Positions 46,001 to 54,104 of a stretch of 64,000 nucleotides of DNA are shown in pieces (the stretch's first letter is position 1; each line of letters begins with the position of its first letter). The notes beneath the pieces were generated by a model that was not told the origin of the DNA, searched no databases, and was given only the letters and a program-made list of their open reading frames with translations. The stretch covers positions 1 through 64,000 of the forward strand of contig JAFGCO010000029.1 of NCBI GenBank assembly GCA_016932575.1, in the 5' to 3' direction. Made by a program: the position numbers and the translations under genes. The stretch is from a bacterium. GTDB lineage: Bacteria; Zhuqueibacterota; QNDG01; JAFGCO01.

Positions 46001-46517
46001 GTTTAAACCGAACAAATCGGTCTTTTTCTCGATCATACCGGTTCAGGCCACCGCCATTGGTACCGATCCATAAATCTCCTTTTTTATCTTCGCTGATTGA
46101 CATGACCTGATTGTGACTTAAGCTGCTGTCATTATCGGCGTCATGCCTGTAATGCCGGAATGTATTGGCAGTGCTGTGAAAGAGATCCAGACCGCTCTCG
46201 GTTCCTACCCACAAATTTTTCTGGCTGTCTTCAAACAGCGCGTAAATGGAATTGCTGCTGATGCTGTTTGAATCGCTGGGATGGTGCCGGTAAACAGTAA
46301 ACTGATATCCATCATACCGATTCAAACCATCCTGTGTACCGAACCACATGAATCCATTGTGGTCCTGCAGGATACAAGTGATGGTGGATTGGGATAGCCC
46401 GCGTTCCGTCGTAAGATGCTCAAACTGAAGATGGTTGTTCTTTGGATAAAGAAGCAACGAAAATGAAAATTCGACAAACAGTACAAGAAACCAGTGAAAT
46501 CTTACCATATACCGCAT
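43098..46517 (-). CDS. Beta-propeller (Reg_prop)/YYY sensor with MCP-type signalling domain, sensor 3
   Basis: 1,139 residues. Signal sequence, fourteen Reg_prop motifs (first [16 protein letters not shown], last [16 protein letters not shown]), YYY domain ([30 protein letters not shown]) and a membrane helix ([16 protein letters not shown]). In place of a kinase, residues about 845-1139 form a long helical hairpin. Its tip reads [43 protein letters not shown], the conserved MCP signalling tip that contacts CheA and CheW. No HAMP domain is recognised between membrane and signalling helices. It is the first gene of the cluster. No cheA or cheW gene occurs in the window. Sensor is secure; chemotaxis or other Che-type output is inferred. 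Confidence 0.93.
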   Translation of the reverse strand: [1139 protein letters not shown]

Positions 46518-47051
46518 CCTTTTTTCCCTGTTGAATTAAATCATCCGGCCGTATGTACGTATCGTATTGAAACAATCGGCATTTAAGCAAATATCTTTAA
46601 TATGCTGCCAAAATCGTTCCTAATTTTCATTGAAATCAAGGCATTATATCCATTTTCAGGAAAGAAAAGATCGATAAGAATAATTAAGTATAAAATTTAA
46701 AAAAGAATGCCTTTTATATGAAAAGAACAATCTGTTTAAAAAGAAAAAAGTCTGGCACATCAGAATGTTCAGACGGCGCTGTTTCATTTTTTGCCGTACC
46801 TGTTGCAAATTGAAAAAACAGGTCTTGACAAGTATGTCAAATTTATCAGATATGGACTATAAGGTAAAAAAAGCAATCTCTCCAATACAAATGAAAAGAT
46901 TGCTTTTAATAACAATCGACTGTGGTGCCAAGTTTGCGTTTATTTACAACATTGCCGAACAGATCGCAAGCCCTCATATATCATTGAAAACAGCATTCTT
47001 AAAAAAACAATAACTTTTGGCGACGCCTCTGTTCATGCGAATTTAATCCAT
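46518..47051. other. Intergenic stretch before the sensor cluster
   Basis: Contains the terminator at 46.86-46.91 kb that closes the MFS gene and the presumed promoter region of the sensor cluster. A short plus-strand frame at 46765-47013 has no RBS or family features and overlaps that terminator, so it is not called. Confidence 0.5.
46863..46907 (-). terminator. Intrinsic terminator downstream of the MFS gene
   Basis: An 11-bp perfect stem, AAAAGCAATCT (46869-46879) with AGATTGCTTTT (46897-46907), 17-base loop, followed on the minus strand by a run of seven T. It is 145 bp past the MFS stop. Confidence 0.65.
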
Positions 47052-48653
47052 TCAGGTACCCTCGCCGCCGTTACTGACAGCCAGTTCAACAGGTTTATAG
47101 CCTCCCAGTTTTCGAAACCAGAAAATCAGAATCAGAAAACTCACTGCCATAATCAAAGGAACAATGGCCACCACAGTCATGGCATATCGTTTTGACTGGT
47201 TGACCACAGTTTCCACAAGGGTCTGTTCTTTTTTATCCAGGGTTTGCACTTCTTCTGGATCGACAGCCCTGTAGTGCCCGTAAATGGACTGTTTCTCCTG
47301 GGTAACGACCTGTTTATAGACCACACTGTTTTTATTCATCAACTGATGGTCGGTATGCTTATCCTGAATTAATCCCAAAAGCGGTGCGCCCAGAATTCCG
47401 ACGCCCAGCATGCCGATACCGCTGATGGAATTCAGGGTAACCGCACCTCCTTTCGGAAACCGCTCAGCCACAATTCCCAGCATGGTCGGCCAGAAAAAAG
47501 TCTGCCCTATGGCATACACTGTAGCAGCCAGAATAATCCAAGCGCCATGAGCGTTACTGATAAAAACCAGGCCGATGGCTGCGGCCAGAGAGCTGGAGGC
47601 CATCAATCCCAGAGGCCCGATACGTTTCACAACGGGACCCACATTAAACCGCAGAACCATCATGACAAGAGAAGAATACACCAGTACCCAGCCGCCGCTG
47701 AGTGAAAAATTTGATCGCATAACCGGATTCATCAGCTCTTTGATCCATGTATCTGTTCCCAATTCCGTGGTTGCCAGGGGAAGCATGAGCAGAACCAGTA
47801 CGATGAACAATCCGCGTCCGAATGACCGGATATAAACGCCAAGTGGAATTATGGCTATGCATGTGATCAGCAGGGCTGTTCCGAGCATGAGGCTGTCAGA
47901 CCAGCCGCTGAAAAGACTGCTGATATTTGCCAGGATATTCATGATTTCGCGTGTAAACAGAAGAATCACAATGGCAAATCCGATGATTCCCATCTCTTTG
48001 AGCATGTCTTTAAAAGAAACACCCGCCTTCACCCGCTCGCTCACAGGGAACCTGGACCGGATTAACATGGCACCATAGATCAGTGCCGGTATAAGAATCA
48101 TACCGAATGTCCAGCGCCAACTCAGGCCATTTGTAAAATACCGGCCAATGATGCCGCCTTCGCTCATGGCCAGAGAAATGAGCGATCCAAGCAAAATACC
48201 GCCCGCCCATCCGGCATGAAGAATGTTGAGCCATTTGGTTTTGGCCTGGGTGAAGAGGGAGGCCACAGCCGGATTAATAACCGCTTCAACGGTTCCGTTG
48301 CCGACTGCAACAATGAGATTGCCAAAAAACAGCCACCAAAAACTGGGGCCGATCAGGATCATGATTGTGGCGATGATATGGCAGGCGAAGGCAAAAAAGA
48401 GACCGGTTTTATATCCGATCCTGTCAATAATCAGACTGAATCCGATAATGCCAAGCGCGAAAGGCCACATGCCCGCTCCCATCAGCCAGCCCTTTTCAGT
48501 TTCACTGAGATCGAACTCGAATCCGATCGCCCCGATTATTTGGGCCCGAACAGCAAAGAAAAATGCTGTTGTCACCAAAGAAATAAAACACATCCAGAAC
48601 AGCCAGCGGTTTTTTTTAAGCACTGCATTCTCAGCTTGTTGTTCATCAGTCAT
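47052..48653 (-). CDS. Major facilitator superfamily transporter (sugar-type)
   Basis: 533 residues, twelve predicted helices. MFS marks: the first cytoplasmic loop GFSLIIDRIGYKTG and helix pattern of sugar/nucleoside MFS proteins such as FucP-like carriers. Between helices 11 and 12 is an unusual soluble segment of about 65 residues (roughly 425-490: KHTDHQLMNKNSVVYKQVVTQ and so on), not present in ordinary members. RBS AGAGGAGGG precedes the ATG. It follows the TIM-barrel isomerase by 248 bp on the same strand, so a sugar or inositol-type import and catabolism pair is plausible. Substrate unknown. Confidence 0.85.
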   Translation of the reverse strand: MTDEQQAENAVLKKNRWLFWMCFISLVTTAFFFAVRAQIIGAIGFEFDLSETEKGWLMGAGMWPFALGIIGFSLIIDRIGYKTGLFFAFACHIIATIMILIGPSFWWLFFGNLIVAVGNGTVEAVINPAVASLFTQAKTKWLNILHAGWAGGILLGSLISLAMSEGGIIGRYFTNGLSWRWTFGMILIPALIYGAMLIRSRFPVSERVKAGVSFKDMLKEMGIIGFAIVILLFTREIMNILANISSLFSGWSDSLMLGTALLITCIAIIPLGVYIRSFGRGLFIVLVLLMLPLATTELGTDTWIKELMNPVMRSNFSLSGGWVLVYSSLVMMVLRFNVGPVVKRIGPLGLMASSSLAAAIGLVFISNAHGAWIILAATVYAIGQTFFWPTMLGIVAERFPKGGAVTLNSISGIGMLGVGILGAPLLGLIQDKHTDHQLMNKNSVVYKQVVTQEKQSIYGHYRAVDPEEVQTLDKKEQTLVETVVNQSKRYAMTVVAIVPLIMAVSFLILIFWFRKLGGYKPVELAVSNGGEGT

Positions 48654-48901
48654 ATGTACCCTCCTCTATGGTTGTTACCTTTATCTTTTTCAGTCTATTC
48701 TGAGAAATATCAACATCTTTCTGACCCTTTTTATATAAGACAGCCTCGGCATGAAATAATCAATTCATTCATCAAAATACACTATCGTCAAGTGAATCAC
48801 TATTGTACAATCCTCATTCCGGCATGGATCGGAATATTTAAGAAGTTAACTTCCGCCAGCAGGAAGCCGGACATTTTATTGTAAATCGTCATGGTTTTAT
48901 T

Positions 48902-49954
48902 TTATGAATCCAATCCTAATATTTTTCGATTTAAATCCGGATGACTTTCCCCGCCGGCAAAATCATCAAATGCAACATTCGTGGCCTCGATGATGTGAGA
49001 CTCAATGAACGGTGCGCCTTCTCTTGCGCCCTGCTCCGGACTTTTTATGCAGCATTCCCATTCCAGAACCGCCCATCCCGTATAACCGGCTTCGGTTAAC
49101 AGTGTAAATACGCGTTTGAAATCCACTTGACCGTCACCGGGAGAACGGAACCGCCCGGCCCGATGCGCCCAGTCCTGATAACCGCCGTAAACACCGACGC
49201 GGCCATTCGGTCTGAATTCCGCATCTTTTACATGAAAAGCAGTGATGCGCTCACCGTATAGCTGAATAAAATGACAATAATCAAGCTGTTGTAAAACGAA
49301 ATGGCTGGGATCGTAATTAATGCAGGCGCCCGGATGGTCTTTGACGGCATCAAGAAACATCTCAAAGGTCGCTCCGTCATGAATATCCGAGCCCGGATGC
49401 AATTCATAGGCAATGGTCTGACCGAGATCCCGGGCAAGATCCAGTACAGGTTTCCACCGCTTGGCCAGTTCCTGGAAAGCTTCCTTAACCAGTCCGGGCG
49501 GACGCTGCGGCCATGGATATATCATATGCCAGGCAAACCCGCCCGACATGACGGGAATGGTTTTTAATCCGAGATTAGCAGATGCCTGAATCGTCTTGCA
49601 TAACTGATCCCCTGCCCAGTCAATAATTTCCGAATCATTCAGGTTGGAAGGATAAAATGCAGAGAATGCCGTTTTATATACATGATTCATGGCCAATACC
49701 TGCCCCTGCAAATGAGCGGCCAGTTCCGTTGGCTGAAGACCCTGTTCCTGAAGCTGATCCTTGAGCTCATTACAGTACGATTGACTCGAAGAAGCCTGAT
49801 CCAGATTAAAAACCCGCGCATCCCAAGTGGGTATTTGAACACCTTTGTACCCCAGCTCTGAAACCCATTTACCGATATTCCGAAGCGAATTAAAAGGGGC
49901 TTCATCTCTTAAAAACTGCGCCAGAAAAACAGCGGGTCCCATTATCTTTCTCAT
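48902..49954 (-). CDS. Sugar phosphate isomerase/epimerase-type TIM barrel protein
   Basis: 350 residues of the AP_endonuc_2 (xylose isomerase-like) fold. Candidate metal ligands: Glu in AYELHPGSDIHD, Asp in NYDPSHF, His in TAFHVKDAE and Glu in AVLEWECCI, the typical barrel-mouth set. This family covers keto-sugar epimerases, inosose dehydratases and isomerases, and the precise reaction cannot be named. Start supported by CGGAG. With the MFS transporter downstream it probably works on an imported sugar or derivative. Confidence 0.85.
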   Translation of the reverse strand: MRKIMGPAVFLAQFLRDEAPFNSLRNIGKWVSELGYKGVQIPTWDARVFNLDQASSSQSYCNELKDQLQEQGLQPTELAAHLQGQVLAMNHVYKTAFSAFYPSNLNDSEIIDWAGDQLCKTIQASANLGLKTIPVMSGGFAWHMIYPWPQRPPGLVKEAFQELAKRWKPVLDLARDLGQTIAYELHPGSDIHDGATFEMFLDAVKDHPGACINYDPSHFVLQQLDYCHFIQLYGERITAFHVKDAEFRPNGRVGVYGGYQDWAHRAGRFRSPGDGQVDFKRVFTLLTEAGYTGWAVLEWECCIKSPEQGAREGAPFIESHIIEATNVAFDDFAGGESHPDLNRKILGLDS

Positions 49955-50056
49955 GGCAATCTCCGTTATATATTGAGTATTAAAAGAGTTAATAAATTTT
50001 CAATAAGAATTTATCGGAATATAAATAATTTTAATTCAAGTGGCAAATAAATAAAT

Positions 50057-50073
50057 GTCATAATTCATATGAC
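50057..50073. promoter_or_regulatory. Short dyad, candidate operator
   Basis: GTCATAATTCATATGAC pairs over six bases around a 5-base centre. It is about 100 bp upstream of the isomerase gene. Weak evidence only. Confidence 0.25.
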
Positions 50074-50237
50074 GGGCCCTATCTTATTAAACCGGCGTAT
50101 TAAAATTATTTTTGCTGTTCCTGCAATTTTACGGTAATCCGGATGAGGCGATTAAGGGGCAGGTACTGTCCGCTGTTTGTTGCAGGGGGACGAGATATTG
50201 ATAATTTTTAAAAATCCGGCAACTTGGTCCGGCTGAA

Positions 50238-52631
50238 TTAACGGGAGTCTGTTTTAAGAATTTCCACCAGTTCAAAGCCTTCGAGCAATCCGTAGGATTT
50301 TATGGAATCCGTCCCGCTTATGTATTTCTGATCATATTTCTCATACTTGGGGAATATATTTTTCAGGGATCCGTAAACGGCCACTTCCACATCGTTCAAA
50401 CCATCCCGAATATATTCAGTGACATCCAGTGAATACGGCGGCCAGGCAATAATGCCCGCCGGCAAATCATTAATCCGCACAGCCGAGACTGTTCCCTGCC
50501 ACGAACCTAATTGTATTTTATACCGGGAGGAAGATCTTTGAATTGAATAGGATTGAATATAAGAGACAGCATCAGAATAAAAAGGCATGCCCTGTTTGCT
50601 CCAGCTTCCAAAACCCAGTACCCGTGGCGGGACAATTCTCCAGCCGGATTCGTTTGGTATAAGAGAAAAATCTCCATAAAGATACGCTGGAAGAACAGAC
50701 GGATTTTCGTTAACAGGTATCAATGAAATGGTATTTCTTTCTGGTTGTATATGCGTTCCGATGTTATAAACACCAAATCCACGGTCCAGCAGCCAGGCGT
50801 CCCGCAGCTGTTCAGCCAGCCTGTCATTTACGTACACATTCCATGCATTCGGTATCTGAATGACAATCATCATTGAAAGCGGATTGACCTTTTTATGAAT
50901 CGATACAGGAAATTGAATTTGAAGTAAATGATCCGGGCACAGCGTTCCCGCGTCGCCAATCGAACAGTTCTGATATTGTTTGTCATCAGAAAAAAGGTTG
51001 CATCGGTTTAACACAATACTGTTTAAATAGCCGGGTGTAAAGATTGTCTTCCCTTTTTTCAGAATTACCTTTTCTGTGCCTGTCTGTTTTTCGTCTGTGA
51101 TATGAATGCCAAAGGTATCACGGGCTGCGCTGAAAACAAGCAGGCTCTCAAACGGCAACAGATTAAAATCAAATGCCGACAGCATACCGCGGACCGTAAA
51201 TGGATACCTGGTCATTATGCCCTGCAAGGCATTCAACCGATATACCGCTTCACCCGGGATCTGCACATGCCCCCTCACACAATTACTGGAAGAATTATTG
51301 ACCAGAAATAACAGCTGACCATCTGACAGGCTCCTGCGTTGATGATAAAATTGATGTCCGGCAGTGTTATGCAAAACGATTCTGAAATCAGGGGGATTCA
51401 CTTCTTTCAGAAAATCCGGATCCCCGGGATCCTGAATATGGATCCATTCCGAAGGATATTTATCCGGCCATGTCTGAAAAACAGTTGATGATTTTCCTTC
51501 GATGGCGACAGGGGGTGTAAAATAGATAACTTTTCCTCCGGATCGTAAATAATTCTCAATCAGGTTGACCGTGGATGACCGGAGATTTTGCATTCCCGGC
51601 GGCAGGATCACGCATGAATATGCCGCCGATCCTATCTTCATCTCACCGTGTTTTGCCGAGCCGAATTTCTCAAGAACTGTGGATGTTGCCAGATCAAACT
51701 CCACCTGGCCATGCGTTAATAATTCGAAAAAGGATTGGAATGTCATCTGATCTTCATCGGATGGCGAATCTGCTGAAAGTGCTGTTTCCTCAATTTCTGA
51801 ATAATGAAAAACCAGCACGTTCCTGATCGGATCACCGGATGATAAAACCAGGGAAAGCCGTGAAAAATAGGATACGATCGATGGAAAGAGGTCCCACCAG
51901 GGGGCATGATAGGAAAATGAGGGTGCTTCATATATTTTCGATCCGAGAATTGAGTACAGGCTCTGACCGAAGCAGATCCCTTCGAATCCACAGACAAAAG
52001 CCCGGTCGCCGATGTCTTTCATCGTGAGAAAGGACAGACCTGGGTCGGTGTTCAGAAACAATGCTGCAATTGCCTGTGTTTTTCTACATTGATGGAAGGT
52101 ACTGATTTTGTCCTTCAATAACACATTTCCTGTGAAGGAAGTGTTGATTGTGTAACAATCAGGCAGGGCTGACCACTTTTGCCGAGACAGATCGAGAATC
52201 GTATTCAATGGGGGTAAATTATCATTTATCCAAATTTTCAATCCCAGACTATCTGCCTGAACTTTGGCATAGCATAGCAAATCCCGCCACTCATCTGCAG
52301 ACAGTTCAGGTAATATTTTTTCTTCCGGATAAATAATCACACCGCCGAGATTTTTGTCCTTAAATTCACTGAGTTGAAAATCTATCTCTTCCGGAGTCAC
52401 CGGAACATTCCAGATCCATCGGGTCAAAGGACGGCAGGCTTGCGGCGGATTATTAAAATGATTTTGAAGGCCCCGGAATGACATCAGCCTTTTTGAAGCG
52501 GAGGGTGTCCTGGTGCATGTTACAAACACGCAGACGGCACTCCATATAATAAGAAAGATGAATATATTGAAATTTAAAAATCGCTTTCGAATTTTTAACG
52601 AAATCAATTGAAACAAGCCCCTCTTCCTCAT
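50238..52631 (-). CDS. GH106-like (alpha-L-rhamnosidase-like) glycosidase lipoprotein
   Basis: 797 residues. Signal segment IFLIIWSAVCVFVTC with Cys39 as a possible lipidation site. The start resembles GH106 and related families: QACRPLTRWIWNVPVTPEEIDFQLSEFKDKNLGGVIIYPEE, followed by TIM-like pieces, a flavodoxin-like segment (YSCVILPPGMQNLRSSTVNLIENYLRSGGKVIYFTPP) and C-terminal beta-sandwiches with galactose-binding-like LGSWQGTVSAVRINDLPAGIIAWPPYSLDVTEYI. Full GH106 enzymes exceed 1,000 residues; this is shorter in the middle and I cannot place the catalytic Glu pair. It may be an inactive or divergent homologue. No strong RBS. Confidence 0.6.
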   Translation of the reverse strand: MRKRGLFQLISLKIRKRFLNFNIFIFLIIWSAVCVFVTCTRTPSASKRLMSFRGLQNHFNNPPQACRPLTRWIWNVPVTPEEIDFQLSEFKDKNLGGVIIYPEEKILPELSADEWRDLLCYAKVQADSLGLKIWINDNLPPLNTILDLSRQKWSALPDCYTINTSFTGNVLLKDKISTFHQCRKTQAIAALFLNTDPGLSFLTMKDIGDRAFVCGFEGICFGQSLYSILGSKIYEAPSFSYHAPWWDLFPSIVSYFSRLSLVLSSGDPIRNVLVFHYSEIEETALSADSPSDEDQMTFQSFFELLTHGQVEFDLATSTVLEKFGSAKHGEMKIGSAAYSCVILPPGMQNLRSSTVNLIENYLRSGGKVIYFTPPVAIEGKSSTVFQTWPDKYPSEWIHIQDPGDPDFLKEVNPPDFRIVLHNTAGHQFYHQRRSLSDGQLLFLVNNSSSNCVRGHVQIPGEAVYRLNALQGIMTRYPFTVRGMLSAFDFNLLPFESLLVFSAARDTFGIHITDEKQTGTEKVILKKGKTIFTPGYLNSIVLNRCNLFSDDKQYQNCSIGDAGTLCPDHLLQIQFPVSIHKKVNPLSMMIVIQIPNAWNVYVNDRLAEQLRDAWLLDRGFGVYNIGTHIQPERNTISLIPVNENPSVLPAYLYGDFSLIPNESGWRIVPPRVLGFGSWSKQGMPFYSDAVSYIQSYSIQRSSSRYKIQLGSWQGTVSAVRINDLPAGIIAWPPYSLDVTEYIRDGLNDVEVAVYGSLKNIFPKYEKYDQKYISGTDSIKSYGLLEGFELVEILKTDSR

Positions 52632-52692
52632 GCAAACAGGAATATAAGATCAAAAACATGTAAAAAAAGAATTCACGTATGATGCTGAATTA

Positions 52693-53382
52693 TCATTCGA
52701 TTCGGTCGATGATTTGATAATAAATATTTTCAACATCCGATGTGGAAGCAAGAATCTGCCAGCTTTTCTTCCTTGCGAGGCGTGCCAGTTTTGGTCCGGG
52801 ATGCACAGCTACAGGCACTTTTACTCGGGATAACAAGTGGCGATCATGCCAGTGGTCGGCCATGGCAATTGTATGCTTCCAGGATTGTTTGTGTGCCTCC
52901 AGCCATTCCTCAATATAATGAACTTTTGCCATGCCTCGCGGATGTTGTCGATGCACACCTCCGCTGTATCGATCATTTTCAACGACTGGTTCAGCACAAA
53001 TAATATCATGAATATTTAAATGAGCCATCAAAGGTTTCGCAAGTGAGCGGGGGGTTCCGCTGAGAAGCACAATGCGGACATCCTGCCTTCGCAATAATTC
53101 CAAAAGCTGGATGCTTTCAGTGATCAACGCCGGCTGTATATAGCGTTCCCAGCATGTTTCAATCCAATGATTGACTTCTCTCTCGGATTTTCCTTGCAGA
53201 TAGACCAGTTTCCATTCATACCATTTGGTAAATGGATTTTTTAAAATATGGTATATACTGCTCTGAATAATCCGAAAATAGCTGAGCAATCCTTCATGCC
53301 GCATAAAATAAAGAAGCCACCGCTCCAGACTTCGCAATACAAGCGTGCCGTCAATATCGGCAAACAGAATTGATGAATTCAT
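52693..53382 (-). CDS. HAD superfamily phosphatase (PGP phosphatase candidate)
   Basis: 229 residues of the HAD-IB type. Nucleophile motif FADIDGTLV (Asp9, Asp11), motif II Ser in IVLLSGTPRS, Lys in motif III region and Asp pair in AMADHWHDRHLL. It follows the phosphatidyltransferase by 3 bp, so translation is probably coupled. PgpC-type HAD enzymes dephosphorylate phosphatidylglycerophosphate, and the pairing with a PgsA-type gene supports this role. Phosphoserine phosphatase-like activity is the main alternative. Confidence 0.75.
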   Translation of the reverse strand: MNSSILFADIDGTLVLRSLERWLLYFMRHEGLLSYFRIIQSSIYHILKNPFTKWYEWKLVYLQGKSEREVNHWIETCWERYIQPALITESIQLLELLRRQDVRIVLLSGTPRSLAKPLMAHLNIHDIICAEPVVENDRYSGGVHRQHPRGMAKVHYIEEWLEAHKQSWKHTIAMADHWHDRHLLSRVKVPVAVHPGPKLARLARKKSWQILASTSDVENIYYQIIDRIE

Positions 53383-53385
53383 GAT

Positions 53386-54042
53386 TCAGGACGCTTTCTC
53401 TCCGACCTTGCTGTCCAGCTCATGAATCAATGCGGTGCCTTCGATAATCACAGGAAGACCGCGTATCAAGCAAACAACAGCTGTTGTGATCGCCACCCAG
53501 AATCCAATGTTCAGGGCAATCTCCACCCAATTTTGCGGAAATATGCCCACTTTTCGAAAGGCTGATGCCAGCAGCAGCAGACTGAATGAGATTGCTTTGA
53601 GAACAGCATAACCACTTCTCATGATCGGTGAACCGGTCAGAAATTTTCCAAGACCTGTCCGCATCATGCTTTTTTGACCAAATGCTGTGTAACCATAACG
53701 CAATACGTACCCTCGAATGGTATCTGTAAAAATACCCCGTGATATCACCACAACTGGAATCCACACTGGAACCAATCTGATATCTGCTAAACAGATCCAA
53801 AGCACGACTTCAACAATTCGGTCACCCGCTATATCCAGAAGGCTGCCGAGAATTGTCTTTTCGTCCAGTTTACGTGCCAGATATCCATCCAGCCAATCCA
53901 TAATAATGATAAGAATTGACAATCCGGAAGCCAATAAACGCATCCAAAACTGCTTATCGTAAATCAAAACCACCAAAATAAAAAGGAGCCCGATACGCAA
54001 TAATGTAATTCTGTTGGGCCAGGTTAATAATTTAAATCTCAT
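53386..54042 (-). CDS. pgsA: CDP-alcohol phosphatidyltransferase (phosphatidylglycerophosphate synthase type)
   Basis: 218 residues, five or six helices. The family motif D-x2-D-G-x2-A-R-x8-G-x3-D-x3-D is exact: Asp49, Asp52, Gly53, Ala56, Arg57, Gly66, Asp70 and Asp74. It joins CDP-diacylglycerol to an alcohol, probably glycerol 3-phosphate. N-terminal WPNRITLLRIGL is typical of PgsA. A GGATG sits before the ATG. The phosphatase downstream fits a two-step route to phosphatidylglycerol. Other CDP-alcohol substrates cannot be fully ruled out. Confidence 0.85.
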   Translation of the reverse strand: MRFKLLTWPNRITLLRIGLLFILVVLIYDKQFWMRLLASGLSILIIIMDWLDGYLARKLDEKTILGSLLDIAGDRIVEVVLWICLADIRLVPVWIPVVVISRGIFTDTIRGYVLRYGYTAFGQKSMMRTGLGKFLTGSPIMRSGYAVLKAISFSLLLLASAFRKVGIFPQNWVEIALNIGFWVAITTAVVCLIRGLPVIIEGTALIHELDSKVGEKAS

Positions 54043-54104
54043 ACAAGCATCCTAAAAATAAAAAAAATGGTTTAAAAAAGTTCGACCGGTTTCCAAGGTA
54101 AAAT

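Noticed and set aside
35798-46517. Classical Bacteroides hybrid two-component systems
   Set aside because: None of the three sensors has the C-terminal receiver and AraC-type domains that define that class.
46765-47013. Possible small plus-strand gene
   Set aside because: No RBS, odd composition, and it contains the terminator of the MFS gene.
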